Below the pieces are notes generated by a model that was not told where the DNA came from, searched no databases, and was given only the letters and a program-made list of their open reading frames with translations. This document shows positions 1 to 9,202 of a stretch of DNA of 64,000 bases, one piece after another (the first letter of the stretch is position 1; every line of letters starts with the position of its first letter). Made by a program: the position numbers and the translations under genes. This DNA comes from an uncultured Paracoccaceae bacterium (GTDB lineage: Bacteria > Pseudomonadota > Alphaproteobacteria > Rhodobacterales > Rhodobacteraceae), in contig CANLPZ010000001.1 of NCBI GenBank assembly GCA_947493145.1, positions 1,454,501-1,518,500 on the forward strand, read 5' to 3'.

Positions 1-1
1 G

Positions 2-1399
2 GGCACCGCTATTGCGGCTGCATCTTCGTTTTTTAAGCTTGCAAAAATGCCATTGTTGTCCGCCACCAAAAACCGGTCATGGTCGCAGTTCACCCAACGA
101 TCTGGAATACAATTGGCTTGTGTCGGCGCATTGCTGTGGGTGGTTGCAATATGTCTGTATTTTTTTGGTTCAGGGCTGATTACCGGTTTTGCGATATTGG
201 GCGGTTTATTGATTGGCGCTGCGTTTATGTTGCCGTTATTTTTGCTTGGTCTACTAACCGTCGCGTTGCGTTGTTCGCGCGACCATTTGGTCAGATGGTT
301 TTGGGCAGATACACGACAACAACTTTCCGGTTTATCTTTGGCGTTGATGGCATTGATGTTGGCGATGGCCACGAACATTGGCGTTTCAACAATGGTCAAC
401 AGTTTTCGTGATACGTTTACGGGCTGGTTAGATCAGCGCATGTCGTCGGAAATGTATCTTAGGTTTGAAGATCCTGAAATGGCGCGACGAACCGTGTCTT
501 ATTTGGAAGGGCGCGTGGATGCGATGTTGCCGATCATTCAGGCAAAGTCTTCGATCCGTGGTGAATTAATCGATTTGTACGGAATCGTGGATCATGCAAC
601 TTATCGCGAAAACTGGGGGATGCTCGATCAATCCGAAACTATGTGGGATGATATTGCCAACGGAATTGGAATAGCTGTGAACGAACAGGTCGCGCGAAAG
701 GCCGATATCAAACTTGGCGACAGCATCGAGGCGAACTCAAAACAGTTTACGGTAGTCGCGATTTACGGCGACTATGGGAATCCCATCGGACAAGCGATCA
801 TTGGAATGCCTGCTTTCACGGCGATGTTCCCAAATGTAACGGCCGACCGATTTGGTGTGCGTTTGAAACCGGATGCGATTCCCGTGCTGATGACCGACCT
901 GAAAACCGATTTGGGCCTGACCGATGACAACATGATCGATCAGTCTTCGATCAAACAAAGTTCGATCAACATTTTCGAACAAACTTTCGCTGTAACTGCG
1001 GCACTTAATGTTCTGACGCTTGCTGTTGCAGGTTTTGCGATTTTAATGAGCCTTTTAACTTTGTCGGCGATGCGTTTGCCGCAAATGGCGCCCGCATGGG
1101 CGATGGGGTTAACGCGCGCGAAATTGGGTCGTTACGAATTGCTACGTGCCTTGTCGTTGGCGGGCGTCACATGTGTGGTCGCAATCCCATTGGGGCTTGC
1201 GCTGTCATGGGTGCTTTTGTCCGTCGTTAATGTTGAGGCGTTTGGTTGGCAAATCCCAATGTTTTTGTTTCCGGCAACGTATGCCAAACTTGTTTTGTTG
1301 TCGCTCGCTGCCGCAGTGATAGCCGCATTGTGGCCATCGTGGGTTTTGTCACGAACCCCGCCAGAACGTTTGCTAAAGGTGTTTTCGAATGAAAAGTAA
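2..1399 (+). CDS. FtsX-type ABC transporter permease, C-terminal part (5' end outside window)
   Basis: The reading frame is open to the window edge, so the first ATG at 47 is probably internal and the gene begins upstream. The visible part has two hydrophobic segments, a roughly 200-residue soluble region of the MacB periplasmic-core kind, and three C-terminal membrane segments ending in a PPERLLK tail, the layout of FtsX/LolC-family permeases. Such permeases work with an ATP-binding subunit in exporting or extracting lipid-like substrates at the inner membrane. The next gene, an AttH/CrtC-like protein, overlaps its 3' end by 11 bases, so the two are co-transcribed. An FtsX permease next to AttH is the known Att-type arrangement; the substrate is unknown. 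Family assignment is firm, substrate is not. Confidence 0.85.
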   Translation, partial: GTAIAAASSFFKLAKMPLLSATKNRSWSQFTQRSGIQLACVGALLWVVAICLYFFGSGLITGFAILGGLLIGAAFMLPLFLLGLLTVALRCSRDHLVRWFWADTRQQLSGLSLALMALMLAMATNIGVSTMVNSFRDTFTGWLDQRMSSEMYLRFEDPEMARRTVSYLEGRVDAMLPIIQAKSSIRGELIDLYGIVDHATYRENWGMLDQSETMWDDIANGIGIAVNEQVARKADIKLGDSIEANSKQFTVVAIYGDYGNPIGQAIIGMPAFTAMFPNVTADRFGVRLKPDAIPVLMTDLKTDLGLTDDNMIDQSSIKQSSINIFEQTFAVTAALNVLTLAVAGFAILMSLLTLSAMRLPQMAPAWAMGLTRAKLGRYELLRALSLAGVTCVVAIPLGLALSWVLLSVVNVEAFGWQIPMFLFPATYAKLVLLSLAAAVIAALWPSWVLSRTPPERLLKVFSNEK

Positions 1400-2441
1400 T
1401 ATCACACTTTTACTGTTTCTGGTGTGGTGCCCATTTGCTCTATTGGCACAGGGTTTCGCCGGATTAGGGACTGAAGTCGAAGGTTTCGCCGTTCCTGAAC
1501 GCGGAATAGATTTGCAATTTCCACGCGATCACGCAGCACACCCTGAATACAGAATCGAATGGTGGTATGTTACAGCGAACGCAGTTTCCCAAACGGGTGA
1601 ACCTATTGGGTTACAATGGACGTTGTTTCGATCTGCTCTGAAACCCAACGAAAACGACGGCTGGACCAGCCCACAACTGTGGATGGGGCATGCCGCGGTA
1701 ACGACCAAACACGATCACTTTTCAACAGAACGGTTGTCGAGGGGCGGTATCGGACAGGCTGGTGCTGAAATAAACGGAACGTTCGAAGCTTGGATTGACG
1801 ATTGGCATCTGTCTGGCATGGACGATTATTCAAAAATGTCCATGCGAGCGACATCCCCTGAGTTTGCCTATGATGTTGAGCTGACTGCAAATGGCCCGCT
1901 TGTTTTTCATGGTGACAATGGGTTTTCGGTGAAATCTTCTGCAGGTCAGGCAAGTTATTATTACTCCCAACCATTTTACGATCTCGGGGGAACCTTGGAA
2001 ATCGAAGATCAAACCTATCAAATCACAGGCCACGCGTGGTTAGACCGCGAATGGTCATCACAACCATTGTCTGAAACGCAAACCGGATGGGATTGGTTTT
2101 CGCTTTCTTTTGATGATGGAACAAAAATGATGGGATTTTCATTGCGACAAACCAAAGGTGAAAATTTTGTTTCAGGGACTTGGATCGAACCAGATGGAAC
2201 GACAACAACGCTTGGGCCAGAAACGTTGTCACTTACGCCAATCTCGCTGACATCCGAAGGGGGCCCAAGTTTACCAACTGTGTGGACTGTTTCGGTGCCC
2301 TCTCAGGATGTAAACGTAACTGTTAAAGCATTGAATTCTAACAGTTGGATGGCCACATCGATTAAATATTGGGAAGGTCCAGTTGTGGTGGAAGGATCGC
2401 ACAACGGTGTCGGTTATCTCGAAATGACCGGATATAATTAA
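1389..2441 (+). CDS. AttH / carotenoid 1,2-hydratase-like lipocalin-fold secreted protein
   Basis: A 350-residue protein starting with a signal peptide (about residues 1-20, ending in LLAQG). It then shows the two-lobed AttH/CrtC pattern: EWWYVTAN near residue 57, a conserved MGHAAVT segment, GHAWLDREWSSQ near residue 216 and a C-terminal GYLEMTGY. These motifs are shared by hydroxyneurosporene synthase-like (CrtC) and AttH proteins, which bind hydrophobic ligands. Because it overlaps and follows an FtsX permease and no carotenoid genes are nearby, a periplasmic lipid-handling partner of that transporter is more likely than a carotenoid enzyme. That functional inference is untested. Confidence 0.8.
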   Translation: MKSNITLLLFLVWCPFALLAQGFAGLGTEVEGFAVPERGIDLQFPRDHAAHPEYRIEWWYVTANAVSQTGEPIGLQWTLFRSALKPNENDGWTSPQLWMGHAAVTTKHDHFSTERLSRGGIGQAGAEINGTFEAWIDDWHLSGMDDYSKMSMRATSPEFAYDVELTANGPLVFHGDNGFSVKSSAGQASYYYSQPFYDLGGTLEIEDQTYQITGHAWLDREWSSQPLSETQTGWDWFSLSFDDGTKMMGFSLRQTKGENFVSGTWIEPDGTTTTLGPETLSLTPISLTSEGGPSLPTVWTVSVPSQDVNVTVKALNSNSWMATSIKYWEGPVVVEGSHNGVGYLEMTGYN

Positions 2442-2503
2442 GTATTATTGACTGAACAGATGCAATCGAGCATGTGTTTCAGAAAAACAGCAGGGGCAAG
2501 TGA

Positions 2504-3826
2504 ATGAAAATAGCGATGATTGGGACAGGCTATGTTGGGCTGGTGTCCGGAGTTTGTTTTTCGGACTTTGGCCATGATGTGGTTTGCGTGGATAAAGACC
2601 CTGCAAAGTTGGATTTGTTGAACCGTGGCGAAGTTCCAATTTATGAACCTGGTCTTGATGCGCTGATGGCAAAAAACGTTGAAGCAGGACGTTTGTCATT
2701 CACGGGCGATCTAAAAGACGCAGTCGCCGGTGCGGATGCTGTTTTTATCGCGGTTGGTACACCAACACGTCGCGGCGATGGCCACGCCGATCTAACTTAT
2801 GTTTATGCGGCAGCCGAAGAAATTGCGCATGCGGTTTCTGATTACACAGTCGTCGTGACCAAATCGACCGTTCCGGTTGGTACAAACCGGCAAGTTAAAC
2901 AAGTTATTCGCAAAGCGGCGCCGGATTTAGATTTCGACGTTGCTTCGAATCCGGAATTTTTACGTGAAGGTGCTGCAATTGATGATTTTATGCGCCCAGA
3001 TCGTGTTGTTGTGGGTGTGCAATCCGATCGCGCAGCTGAGGTTATGGCAGAAATTTACCGCCCGTTGTTTTTGCGTGATTTCCCAATCATGACGACGGAT
3101 TTGGAAAGTGCGGAAATGATCAAATACGCGGCAAACGCATTCCTCGCGACCAAAATTACCTTCATCAACGAAATTGCAGCACTTTGTGAACGTACCGGTG
3201 CGAATGTGAAATCCGTGTCCAAAGGTATCGGTTTGGATGGCCGAATTGGGAACAAATTCCTTCACGCTGGTCCTGGGTATGGAGGTTCATGTTTTCCCAA
3301 AGACACCAAAGCGCTTGCCCGCATTGGTCAAGAGCATGCAATTCCAATGCAAATTACCGAAACGGTAATTAAAGTGAACGAGGAAGTTAAACGTTCGATG
3401 ATCGATAAAGTCGTCGATATTTGCGATGGCAATGTGAATGGCAAGATCATTGCCGTGTTGGGCGTGACTTTTAAGCCAAACACCGATGATATGCGCGATG
3501 CGCCCTCGTTGACGATTGTTCCTGCGCTTGTTGGTGGCGGTGCCAAAGTGCGCGTTGTCGACCCCCAAGGGAAACACGAAGGCGAAGCATTGCTGCCTGG
3601 GGTGAATTGGTCAGATGACGCATACAAAGCCGTGCAAAATGCGGATGCCGTTGTCATCATGACAGAATGGAACGAATTCCGTGCTTTGGATTTGAAAAAA
3701 ATTGCAAAACGCATGGCGTCGCCCCGTATGGCGGATCTCAGAAACGTTTACTCGATTAAAGAAGCCAAACGTGCTGGGTTCGAAGCGTATGTATCGATCG
3801 GGCGCGAGGGGTTCGGCAACGATTAA
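2504..3826 (+). CDS. ugd: UDP-glucose 6-dehydrogenase
   Basis: Oxidises UDP-glucose to UDP-glucuronate with two NAD+, a precursor for acidic exopolysaccharide and lipopolysaccharide sugars. The N terminus carries the NAD-binding GTGYVGL motif (residues 7-13); the catalytic cysteine is Cys263 in GGSCFPKD, and a C-terminal UDP-binding domain contains GVTFKPNTDDMRDAPS. At 440 residues it has the normal length of the bacterial family. Start at ATG 2504 follows a GGGGCAAG purine stretch. It stands alone between the AttH gene and the membrane protein at 3869, with no glycosyltransferases nearby. Confidence 0.95.
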   Translation: MKIAMIGTGYVGLVSGVCFSDFGHDVVCVDKDPAKLDLLNRGEVPIYEPGLDALMAKNVEAGRLSFTGDLKDAVAGADAVFIAVGTPTRRGDGHADLTYVYAAAEEIAHAVSDYTVVVTKSTVPVGTNRQVKQVIRKAAPDLDFDVASNPEFLREGAAIDDFMRPDRVVVGVQSDRAAEVMAEIYRPLFLRDFPIMTTDLESAEMIKYAANAFLATKITFINEIAALCERTGANVKSVSKGIGLDGRIGNKFLHAGPGYGGSCFPKDTKALARIGQEHAIPMQITETVIKVNEEVKRSMIDKVVDICDGNVNGKIIAVLGVTFKPNTDDMRDAPSLTIVPALVGGGAKVRVVDPQGKHEGEALLPGVNWSDDAYKAVQNADAVVIMTEWNEFRALDLKKIAKRMASPRMADLRNVYSIKEAKRAGFEAYVSIGREGFGND

Positions 3827-3868
3827 GCCCCTCTTGATTGGCCCCCGCCCTCGTGCCAACGTCGCGCT

Positions 3869-5443
3869 ATGACATTTGAAAAAGAATTTGAGCCCTTAAC
3901 GCCCGCGGAACAAAAGTTCTTGAACGAAGCCGATAGCGCGAAACGCACGACAATCGGCGACGGCGAGCTTCCGGTTGACGCCAACCATGATAACACTATC
4001 CGCGCAGCCATTATTCGCCGCGTTTTGTTGGGCGACACGAAATTCAAACTAAATGAAAAGGGTGTACGTCTTCGCGGCGCGTGGATCAGTGGCGTTTTAG
4101 ATCTTCAAGGGTGTGATTGTGCAAACGATGTTTCTTTGAGCCATTGCCATATTGCGGAACCGATCAACGCAGTTAACGCCGGTTTGCGTGGGCTCCATGT
4201 GTCACATTCTGTTTTGCACGGACTTTCTGCCGACAACGCGAATTTTTCGGGTTCAATCTACATTCGGGCAGGAACGATGGTGCATGGTGAAATTTCGCTT
4301 GCTGGCGCGCGCATTGGCGGTGATTTGCAAATCTGTGAGACCCAAATCGAAACCAAAGGCCAAGATGCCGTTTTCGCCCCGTCATTGCGCGTGGATGGAT
4401 CGGTCTTTTTGGGCAATTATCCTTATTCAGAGCCTGATACGAGCCTTGTCGCGAACGGAACAATGTTTTTCTCATCGGCACAGGTTTCACACGATGTGTT
4501 TGTTTCAATGGTTGCGATCAGCCTTTCAGAAAACCTGACACACAGCGGTGTGTTTGTTGGGACCGAAGAACATGGTCGCGACATTGCTTTGAGCTTCGCC
4601 CGCGCGCGTGTTGGTGGAATATTGTATTTTCAAGATAACCAAATTTCGCGTGGGATTGTGAACCTTTCGGGGGCAACGGTTGCGCGACTAAAAGACGAAC
4701 CAATTGGACCAGGCGCGAGTTATCCAATCCGTTTGGACGGTTTCCGATACACTGATTTTTCACGTCATGCAGACATATCGTTAAAGGCGCGATTGGAATG
4801 GTTGGAACGCCGGCCCAAAGAAATGGATTTTGTCGCTCAACCGTATGAACAGCTGGCTCAAGTTTTGTCGGCATTAGGTCATCGGAACGATGCACGATCT
4901 GTTTTGATGCGAAAAGAACAATTGTTACGGGCTGAAAACCGGCGTTTGATGCGCATGTCAGGGATTTCAGGCAAAATTAGAGCCGCATTTTCAGCTGGTT
5001 TTGATGGGCTGCTGCGTACAGCAATTGGATATGGGTATCGCCCTAATCGGGCCGTTCTGATCGCCGTCGTTCTGATCGTGCTGCTTGGCGCATTTTTTCA
5101 AAAAACGTGGCACGCCGGCGATATGACCCCGAATTCGGCGCCAATTCTAATTTCGGAACCTTGGGTCAAGGCAACGCAAACACATCCTGAAAACCCTGCG
5201 CTTTTCTGGTCTTCGGTTGGCCAAGCAGGACAAGATTGGGAAACATTTAACGCGTTTGCTTATGCGGCGGATTTGTTGGTTCCGATCGTAACATTGGGGC
5301 AAGAAAGCGCTTGGGCTCCATCGACATCACGCAGTCCATGGGGGCGTGCGGGATGGTGGTTGCGTTGGATTGCCAAAGCGGTGGGTTGGATCATCACGGC
5401 ACTGGGTGCCGCCGCAATTACGGGCATTATTCGCCAAGATTGA
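3869..5443 (+). CDS. Uncharacterised beta-solenoid-like membrane protein
   Basis: Product of 524 residues without a family I can name. Residues about 60-270 are rich in short repeats such as LRGAWISGVLDLQGC, FSGSIYIRAG and SLAGARIGGDLQI that recall right-handed beta-solenoids of the pentapeptide or bactofilin kind. Residues about 290-365 are helical and charged (LKARLEWLERRPKEMDF, then a tetratricopeptide-like AQVLSALGHRNDARSVLMRKEQ). One membrane segment follows (VLIAVVLIVLLGAFF) and another at the C terminus (IAKAVGWIITALGAAAITGII). No catalytic motif is visible. A cytoplasmic scaffold anchored at the inner membrane is my inference. The start lacks a strong ribosome-binding site. Confidence 0.75.
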   Translation: MTFEKEFEPLTPAEQKFLNEADSAKRTTIGDGELPVDANHDNTIRAAIIRRVLLGDTKFKLNEKGVRLRGAWISGVLDLQGCDCANDVSLSHCHIAEPINAVNAGLRGLHVSHSVLHGLSADNANFSGSIYIRAGTMVHGEISLAGARIGGDLQICETQIETKGQDAVFAPSLRVDGSVFLGNYPYSEPDTSLVANGTMFFSSAQVSHDVFVSMVAISLSENLTHSGVFVGTEEHGRDIALSFARARVGGILYFQDNQISRGIVNLSGATVARLKDEPIGPGASYPIRLDGFRYTDFSRHADISLKARLEWLERRPKEMDFVAQPYEQLAQVLSALGHRNDARSVLMRKEQLLRAENRRLMRMSGISGKIRAAFSAGFDGLLRTAIGYGYRPNRAVLIAVVLIVLLGAFFQKTWHAGDMTPNSAPILISEPWVKATQTHPENPALFWSSVGQAGQDWETFNAFAYAADLLVPIVTLGQESAWAPSTSRSPWGRAGWWLRWIAKAVGWIITALGAAAITGIIRQD

Positions 5444-5453
5444 TGTTGGTGCG

Positions 5454-6182
5454 CTAGGGCACAAGCGGCACACGACCCTGTTCGGTCAACGTCCAACATT
5501 TTGTTCCTTCGAAAACGGCTGGTACCAATGCGTTGCCACGACCTGCGCCGCCATCTAAATCCACGCGATTTCCGAAATGCGTCGGGTGTTTTAATGCTGT
5601 GTGGCCATGGACGATTAGCTTTTCAAACGGCTCATCGTGATCAAGGAAACCCTCGCGGATCCAAAGCATATCGTGTTCTGTTTGGGCGTTTAAGGGAGTA
5701 GTTGGTCGAACGCCCGCGTGGACGAAAAATAATTCATCGGTTTCAAATGACAGTTCGCAACCGTTTAAAAAATCGATGTGCGATTGCGGAACCTTTGCAC
5801 GCGCTTCAGCGTGCACTTGTCCGTGTCGGCGCGTTTCGTCCACGACGATGTCATAAGATTGCAGCGTCGTGTTCCCACCAAGACGAGGGTTCAACCAATC
5901 AAGCCCAACCAAAAGATGGGGATCGTGAAACGGTACGTCTTGAAGGAACCCTGTAAACATCACATCGTGATTGCCTTTCAAGAACACGTAATTTGGATTG
6001 CATTCTTTAAGTTTAATCAGCCGTTCGATTACACCTTTGCTGTCTGGACCGCGATCAGTGTAGTCGCCCAAAAATATGATGGACGCGGTTTCACCACCGT
6101 CGCGTTCGATGAGCGACAATGCCAATTCGAGTTTTTCAAGGTGACCATGAATATCACCGACGGCATAGATTGGATGTGTCAT
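5454..6182 (-). CDS. Metallophosphoesterase, PPP-type serine/threonine phosphatase family
   Basis: The 242-residue protein holds the metal-binding signature of PPP-family phosphoesterases in order: GDIHGH (residues 8-13), GDYTDRG (about 40-46), GNHD (about 70-73) and a late VHGHTALK. Homologues act on phosphoproteins or on diadenosine tetraphosphate; the sequence alone does not tell which. It converges with the membrane-protein gene (10-base gap) and lies 69 bases downstream of serA, separated from it by a terminator, so it is probably transcribed from its own promoter. Confidence 0.88.
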   Translation of the reverse strand: MTHPIYAVGDIHGHLEKLELALSLIERDGGETASIIFLGDYTDRGPDSKGVIERLIKLKECNPNYVFLKGNHDVMFTGFLQDVPFHDPHLLVGLDWLNPRLGGNTTLQSYDIVVDETRRHGQVHAEARAKVPQSHIDFLNGCELSFETDELFFVHAGVRPTTPLNAQTEHDMLWIREGFLDHDEPFEKLIVHGHTALKHPTHFGNRVDLDGGAGRGNALVPAVFEGTKCWTLTEQGRVPLVP

Positions 6183-6198
6183 GCAAGCCTCTGAATTG

Positions 6199-6225
6199 AA
6201 AACGCCGCCCCGATGGGGACGGCGT
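6199..6225 (-). terminator. Rho-independent terminator after serA
   Basis: On the minus strand an ACGCCG/CGGCGT stem continues into CCCC/GGGG with one bulged base and a GAT-like triloop, followed by TTTT. It lies 27 bases past the serA stop codon, so it should end the serC-serA transcript before the phosphoesterase gene. Confidence 0.8.
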
Positions 6226-6251
6226 AAGGACTAGCTAACGAATGTTACAGT

Positions 6252-7847
6252 TTATGCAACGTCAAATGCCAATGGCTTAACCTGTGTAAACATCCCCGTA
6301 CCATCCAGAGATTTCAAGATGTCAGCAGGAACCGCAGTGTCGACATAAAGCAAAGCAATCGCCTCTCCGCCGACTTCGGCACGGCCAAGTGTAAAGTTCG
6401 CGATGTTAACACCGTTTTCGCCCATTGTTTGACCAAGCGTCCCAATAATTCCTGGTACGTCTTCGTTCGTAGTGTACAGCATATGAGCACCGATTTCTGC
6501 GTCGATGTTGATGCCTTTGATTTGGATGAACCGCGGTTTTCCGTCGGAGAAAACAGTACCAGCAACTGAACGCTCGCGTTTATCAGTGACGATTGTCACT
6601 TTTATATAACCGTCAAACGCACCTGATTTGTCTTGGTTCGTTGTCGATATTTGAATACCGCGTTCTTTTGCAATCACAGGTGCCGAAACCATGTTAACGT
6701 CAGGGTTGCCTTTCTTCATGATGCCTGCGACGACGGCACAGTTCAGTGCCTCAAGGTTCATGTCAGAAACGCACCCATCATAAAGAATGTTGATTGCCTT
6801 GATCGGTTCGTCGGTCATCTGCCCAGAAAATGAACCAAGGTGACCCGCAAGATCGATCCATGGCCCCATGATTTTTGCTTCTTCTGCAGTGACGGATGGC
6901 ATGTTCAGCGCGTTCTCAACAGCACCGGTCAAAAGGTAGTTTGACATTTGTTCTGCGACTTGTAGCGCGACGTTTTCTTGCGCTTCTGTTGTTGCCGCGC
7001 CCAAGTGAGGTGTACACACCACGTTCGGCAAGTTGAACAATGGGTTTTCTTTGGCGGGTTCTTCGGCGAAAACGTCGAATGCAGCGCCGGCAACATGGCC
7101 TGATTCCAACAATTCGGCCAATGCCGCTTCGTCGACCAAACCACCACGCGCACAGTTGATGATACGAACGCCTTTTTTGGTTTTTGCAAGGTTTTCAGCG
7201 GACAGAATGTTCGCTGTGCCCTTTGTAAATGGAACGTGGAGCGTGATGAAATCAGCACGGGTTAGCAGTTCGTCCAACTCGACCTTTTCGACCTGCATTT
7301 GGTTCGCTTTTTCTTCAGATAAGAATGGGTCATACGCGACGACTTTCATCTTCAGACCACGTGCACGGTCGCAAACGATGCCGCCGATGTTACCGGCGCC
7401 AATAACACCAAGTGTTTTGTTCGTCAGTTCGACGCCCATGAACTTGGATTTTTCCCATTTTCCAGCATGTGTAGACTCTGATGCCTCAGGAATTTGGCGG
7501 GCGACTGCAAACATCATGGCGATTGCGTGTTCCGCAGTTGTGATCATGTTACCGAATGGCGTGTTCATGACGATCACACCTTTTTTCGACGCGGCTTCTT
7601 TGTCGACGTTGTCTGTGCCGATGCCTGCGCGACCGATGACTTTTAGGTTGTCAGCGTTTTCAAGAAGTTTCGCTGTTGCTTTGGTCGCCGAACGGATCGC
7701 AAGACCGTCGTATTGTCCGATAATTTCAGCAAGCTTTTCTTTGTCCTTTCCAAGTTCAGGCATGAAATCCACATCGATGCCACGATCGCGGAAAATTTGA
7801 ACGGCGGTTTCAGACAGTTTGTCAGAGACGAGTACTTTAGGGGCCAT
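6252..7847 (-). CDS. serA: D-3-phosphoglycerate dehydrogenase
   Basis: Catalyses the first step of serine synthesis, 3-phosphoglycerate to 3-phosphohydroxypyruvate with NAD+. The 531-residue length marks the long form with an extra allosteric substrate-binding domain. Visible parts: N-terminal half of the catalytic domain, the GAGNIGG nucleotide fold (residues about 150-156), INCARGGLVDE, the catalytic HLGAAT, and a C-terminal ACT domain (YTTNEDVPGIIGTLG). It lies 56 bases downstream of serC on the same strand and is followed by a terminator, so serC-serA form one transcript. Confidence 0.96.
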   Translation of the reverse strand: MAPKVLVSDKLSETAVQIFRDRGIDVDFMPELGKDKEKLAEIIGQYDGLAIRSATKATAKLLENADNLKVIGRAGIGTDNVDKEAASKKGVIVMNTPFGNMITTAEHAIAMMFAVARQIPEASESTHAGKWEKSKFMGVELTNKTLGVIGAGNIGGIVCDRARGLKMKVVAYDPFLSEEKANQMQVEKVELDELLTRADFITLHVPFTKGTANILSAENLAKTKKGVRIINCARGGLVDEAALAELLESGHVAGAAFDVFAEEPAKENPLFNLPNVVCTPHLGAATTEAQENVALQVAEQMSNYLLTGAVENALNMPSVTAEEAKIMGPWIDLAGHLGSFSGQMTDEPIKAINILYDGCVSDMNLEALNCAVVAGIMKKGNPDVNMVSAPVIAKERGIQISTTNQDKSGAFDGYIKVTIVTDKRERSVAGTVFSDGKPRFIQIKGINIDAEIGAHMLYTTNEDVPGIIGTLGQTMGENGVNIANFTLGRAEVGGEAIALLYVDTAVPADILKSLDGTGMFTQVKPLAFDVA

Positions 7848-7903
7848 GATTTTGGTCCTTATTTTTAGAGGAGGGGCAACCGCGATGGACGGTTGCAGTC
7901 AAT

Positions 7904-9046
7904 TTATTGCGCAGCGATTTCCGTGTGGAACGCCCATGAAAGCCAAGGAAGCATTGCTTCGATATCAGACGTTTCTACTGTGCCGCCTGCCCAGATTCGC
8001 AAACCAGCAGGCGCGTCGCGATAGGCGCCGATGTCCAATGCGATGCCTTCGTTTTCCAGACGTTTTGCAACGGCTTTGGCAAAGGCGGCACCGTCTTGGA
8101 TGCGGTCGTCTGTGAATTTCAAACACACAGAGGTGTTTGAACGTGTCGCTGGATCATTCGCAAGGTTTGCGATCCAATCGTTGGCGTCACAAAAATCCCA
8201 AATTGTTTGAGCGTTTTTGTTTGCGCGTTCGATCAGGCCGTTCAAGCCACCAACCGATTTGGCCCAGTCGAGGGCGAAAAGGTAGTCTTCGACCGCAAGC
8301 ATAGACGGTGTGTTAATGGTGGCACCGCTAAAGATACCGTCGATTAGCTTGCCGGCTTTGGTTAGACGAAAGATCTTTGGCAATGGCCATGTAGGTGTGT
8401 AGCTTTCCATCCGCGCCACTGCACGAGGAGACAGGATCAAAATACCGTGGGCTGCTTCGCCGCCCAGAACCTTTTGCCAACTGAAGGTTGTGATATCCAA
8501 TTTGTCCCAAGGAAGATCCATAGCAAAGGCGGCAGATGTCGCATCGCACAATGTTAGACCCGCACGGTCCGCTGGGATCACATCGCCAGATGCGACACGA
8601 ACGCCAGACGTTGTCCCGTTCCACGTAAAGCAAACGTCATTGTCAAAGTTTACAGTGCTTAGGTCAACGATGTCACCGTAGTCAGCGGTTTTAACTTGGG
8701 CGTCTATTTTCAACTGTTTCACCGCATCGGTGACCCAGCCTGCGCCAAATGATTCCCAAGCCAGCATTTCGACAGGGCGTTCACCAAGCACATTCCACAT
8801 CGCCATTTCAAAAGCGCCGGTGTCAGATGCAGGAACAATACCGATTTTATAATCTGCGGGGATGCCAAGCACATCGCGTGTGATTTCGATGGCATCTTTA
8901 AGTTTGGATTTACCCACGGCTGCGCGATGCGAACGGCCCAAGGCTGCGTCCGACAATGCGTCCAATGTCCATGTGGGGGGTTTGGCGCAAGGGCCAGAAG
9001 AAAAACGCGGGTTCGCCGGCCGCGTGGCCGGTTGTTGAATAGTCAT
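7904..9046 (-). CDS. serC: Phosphoserine aminotransferase
   Basis: Transfers the amino group of glutamate to 3-phosphohydroxypyruvate, the second step of serine synthesis. The 380-residue protein begins [20 protein letters not shown]; the conserved SSGPCAKPP segment, the PLP-lysine region [15 protein letters not shown] and [17 protein letters not shown] identify the family (the long proteobacterial branch). I place the start at ATG 9046; an in-frame ATG at 9061 would sit inside the structured leader and leave no ribosome-binding site, whereas GAGGAT lies 10 bases upstream of 9046. Confidence 0.95.
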   Translation of the reverse strand: MTIQQPATRPANPRFSSGPCAKPPTWTLDALSDAALGRSHRAAVGKSKLKDAIEITRDVLGIPADYKIGIVPASDTGAFEMAMWNVLGERPVEMLAWESFGAGWVTDAVKQLKIDAQVKTADYGDIVDLSTVNFDNDVCFTWNGTTSGVRVASGDVIPADRAGLTLCDATSAAFAMDLPWDKLDITTFSWQKVLGGEAAHGILILSPRAVARMESYTPTWPLPKIFRLTKAGKLIDGIFSGATINTPSMLAVEDYLFALDWAKSVGGLNGLIERANKNAQTIWDFCDANDWIANLANDPATRSNTSVCLKFTDDRIQDGAAFAKAVAKRLENEGIALDIGAYRDAPAGLRIWAGGTVETSDIEAMLPWLSWAFHTEIAAQ

Positions 9047-9125
9047 CAGTGGTATCCTCACAGATATATGCCCTTCGTTGGGGAAGGGTGTCCCACGGAC
9101 GGATTTAAAGCCGGCTTTAAGGTTT
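9047..9125 (-). promoter_or_regulatory. Structured 5' leader of serC (candidate serC RNA motif)
   Basis: Directly before serC the minus strand carries a perfect 16-base palindrome TTAAAGCCGGCTTTAA (9105-9120), a small GTCC-GTG-GGAC hairpin, and a CCCTTC/GAAGGG hairpin with a CCCAAC loop (9071-9088), and then GAGGAT near the start codon. Alphaproteobacteria are known to have a conserved serC leader RNA motif at exactly this place before serC-serA. I matched it by position and the presence of hairpins, not by covariance search, so the identity is an inference. Confidence 0.45.
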
Positions 9126-9202
9126 CACAACAGGTAAAGGGAAGCTATAGCGACGTTGAACATATTTTTGCGACTTCAATGACTACGATCGGAAACTTAC
9201 CC

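Noticed and set aside
1389..2441. Carotenoid 1,2-hydratase
   Set aside because: CrtC-like fold only; a signal peptide, an FtsX partner and no carotenoid genes argue for an AttH-type role.
7033..7800. 255-residue plus-strand reading frame opposite serA
   Set aside because: It lies wholly antisense to serA, has low-complexity Ser/Ala/Phe composition and no ribosome-binding site; it is a codon-use shadow.
8927..9202. N-terminal extension of serB
   Set aside because: The extra residues are shadow of serC and its leader; MFVVTLLT at 9203 fits the family.
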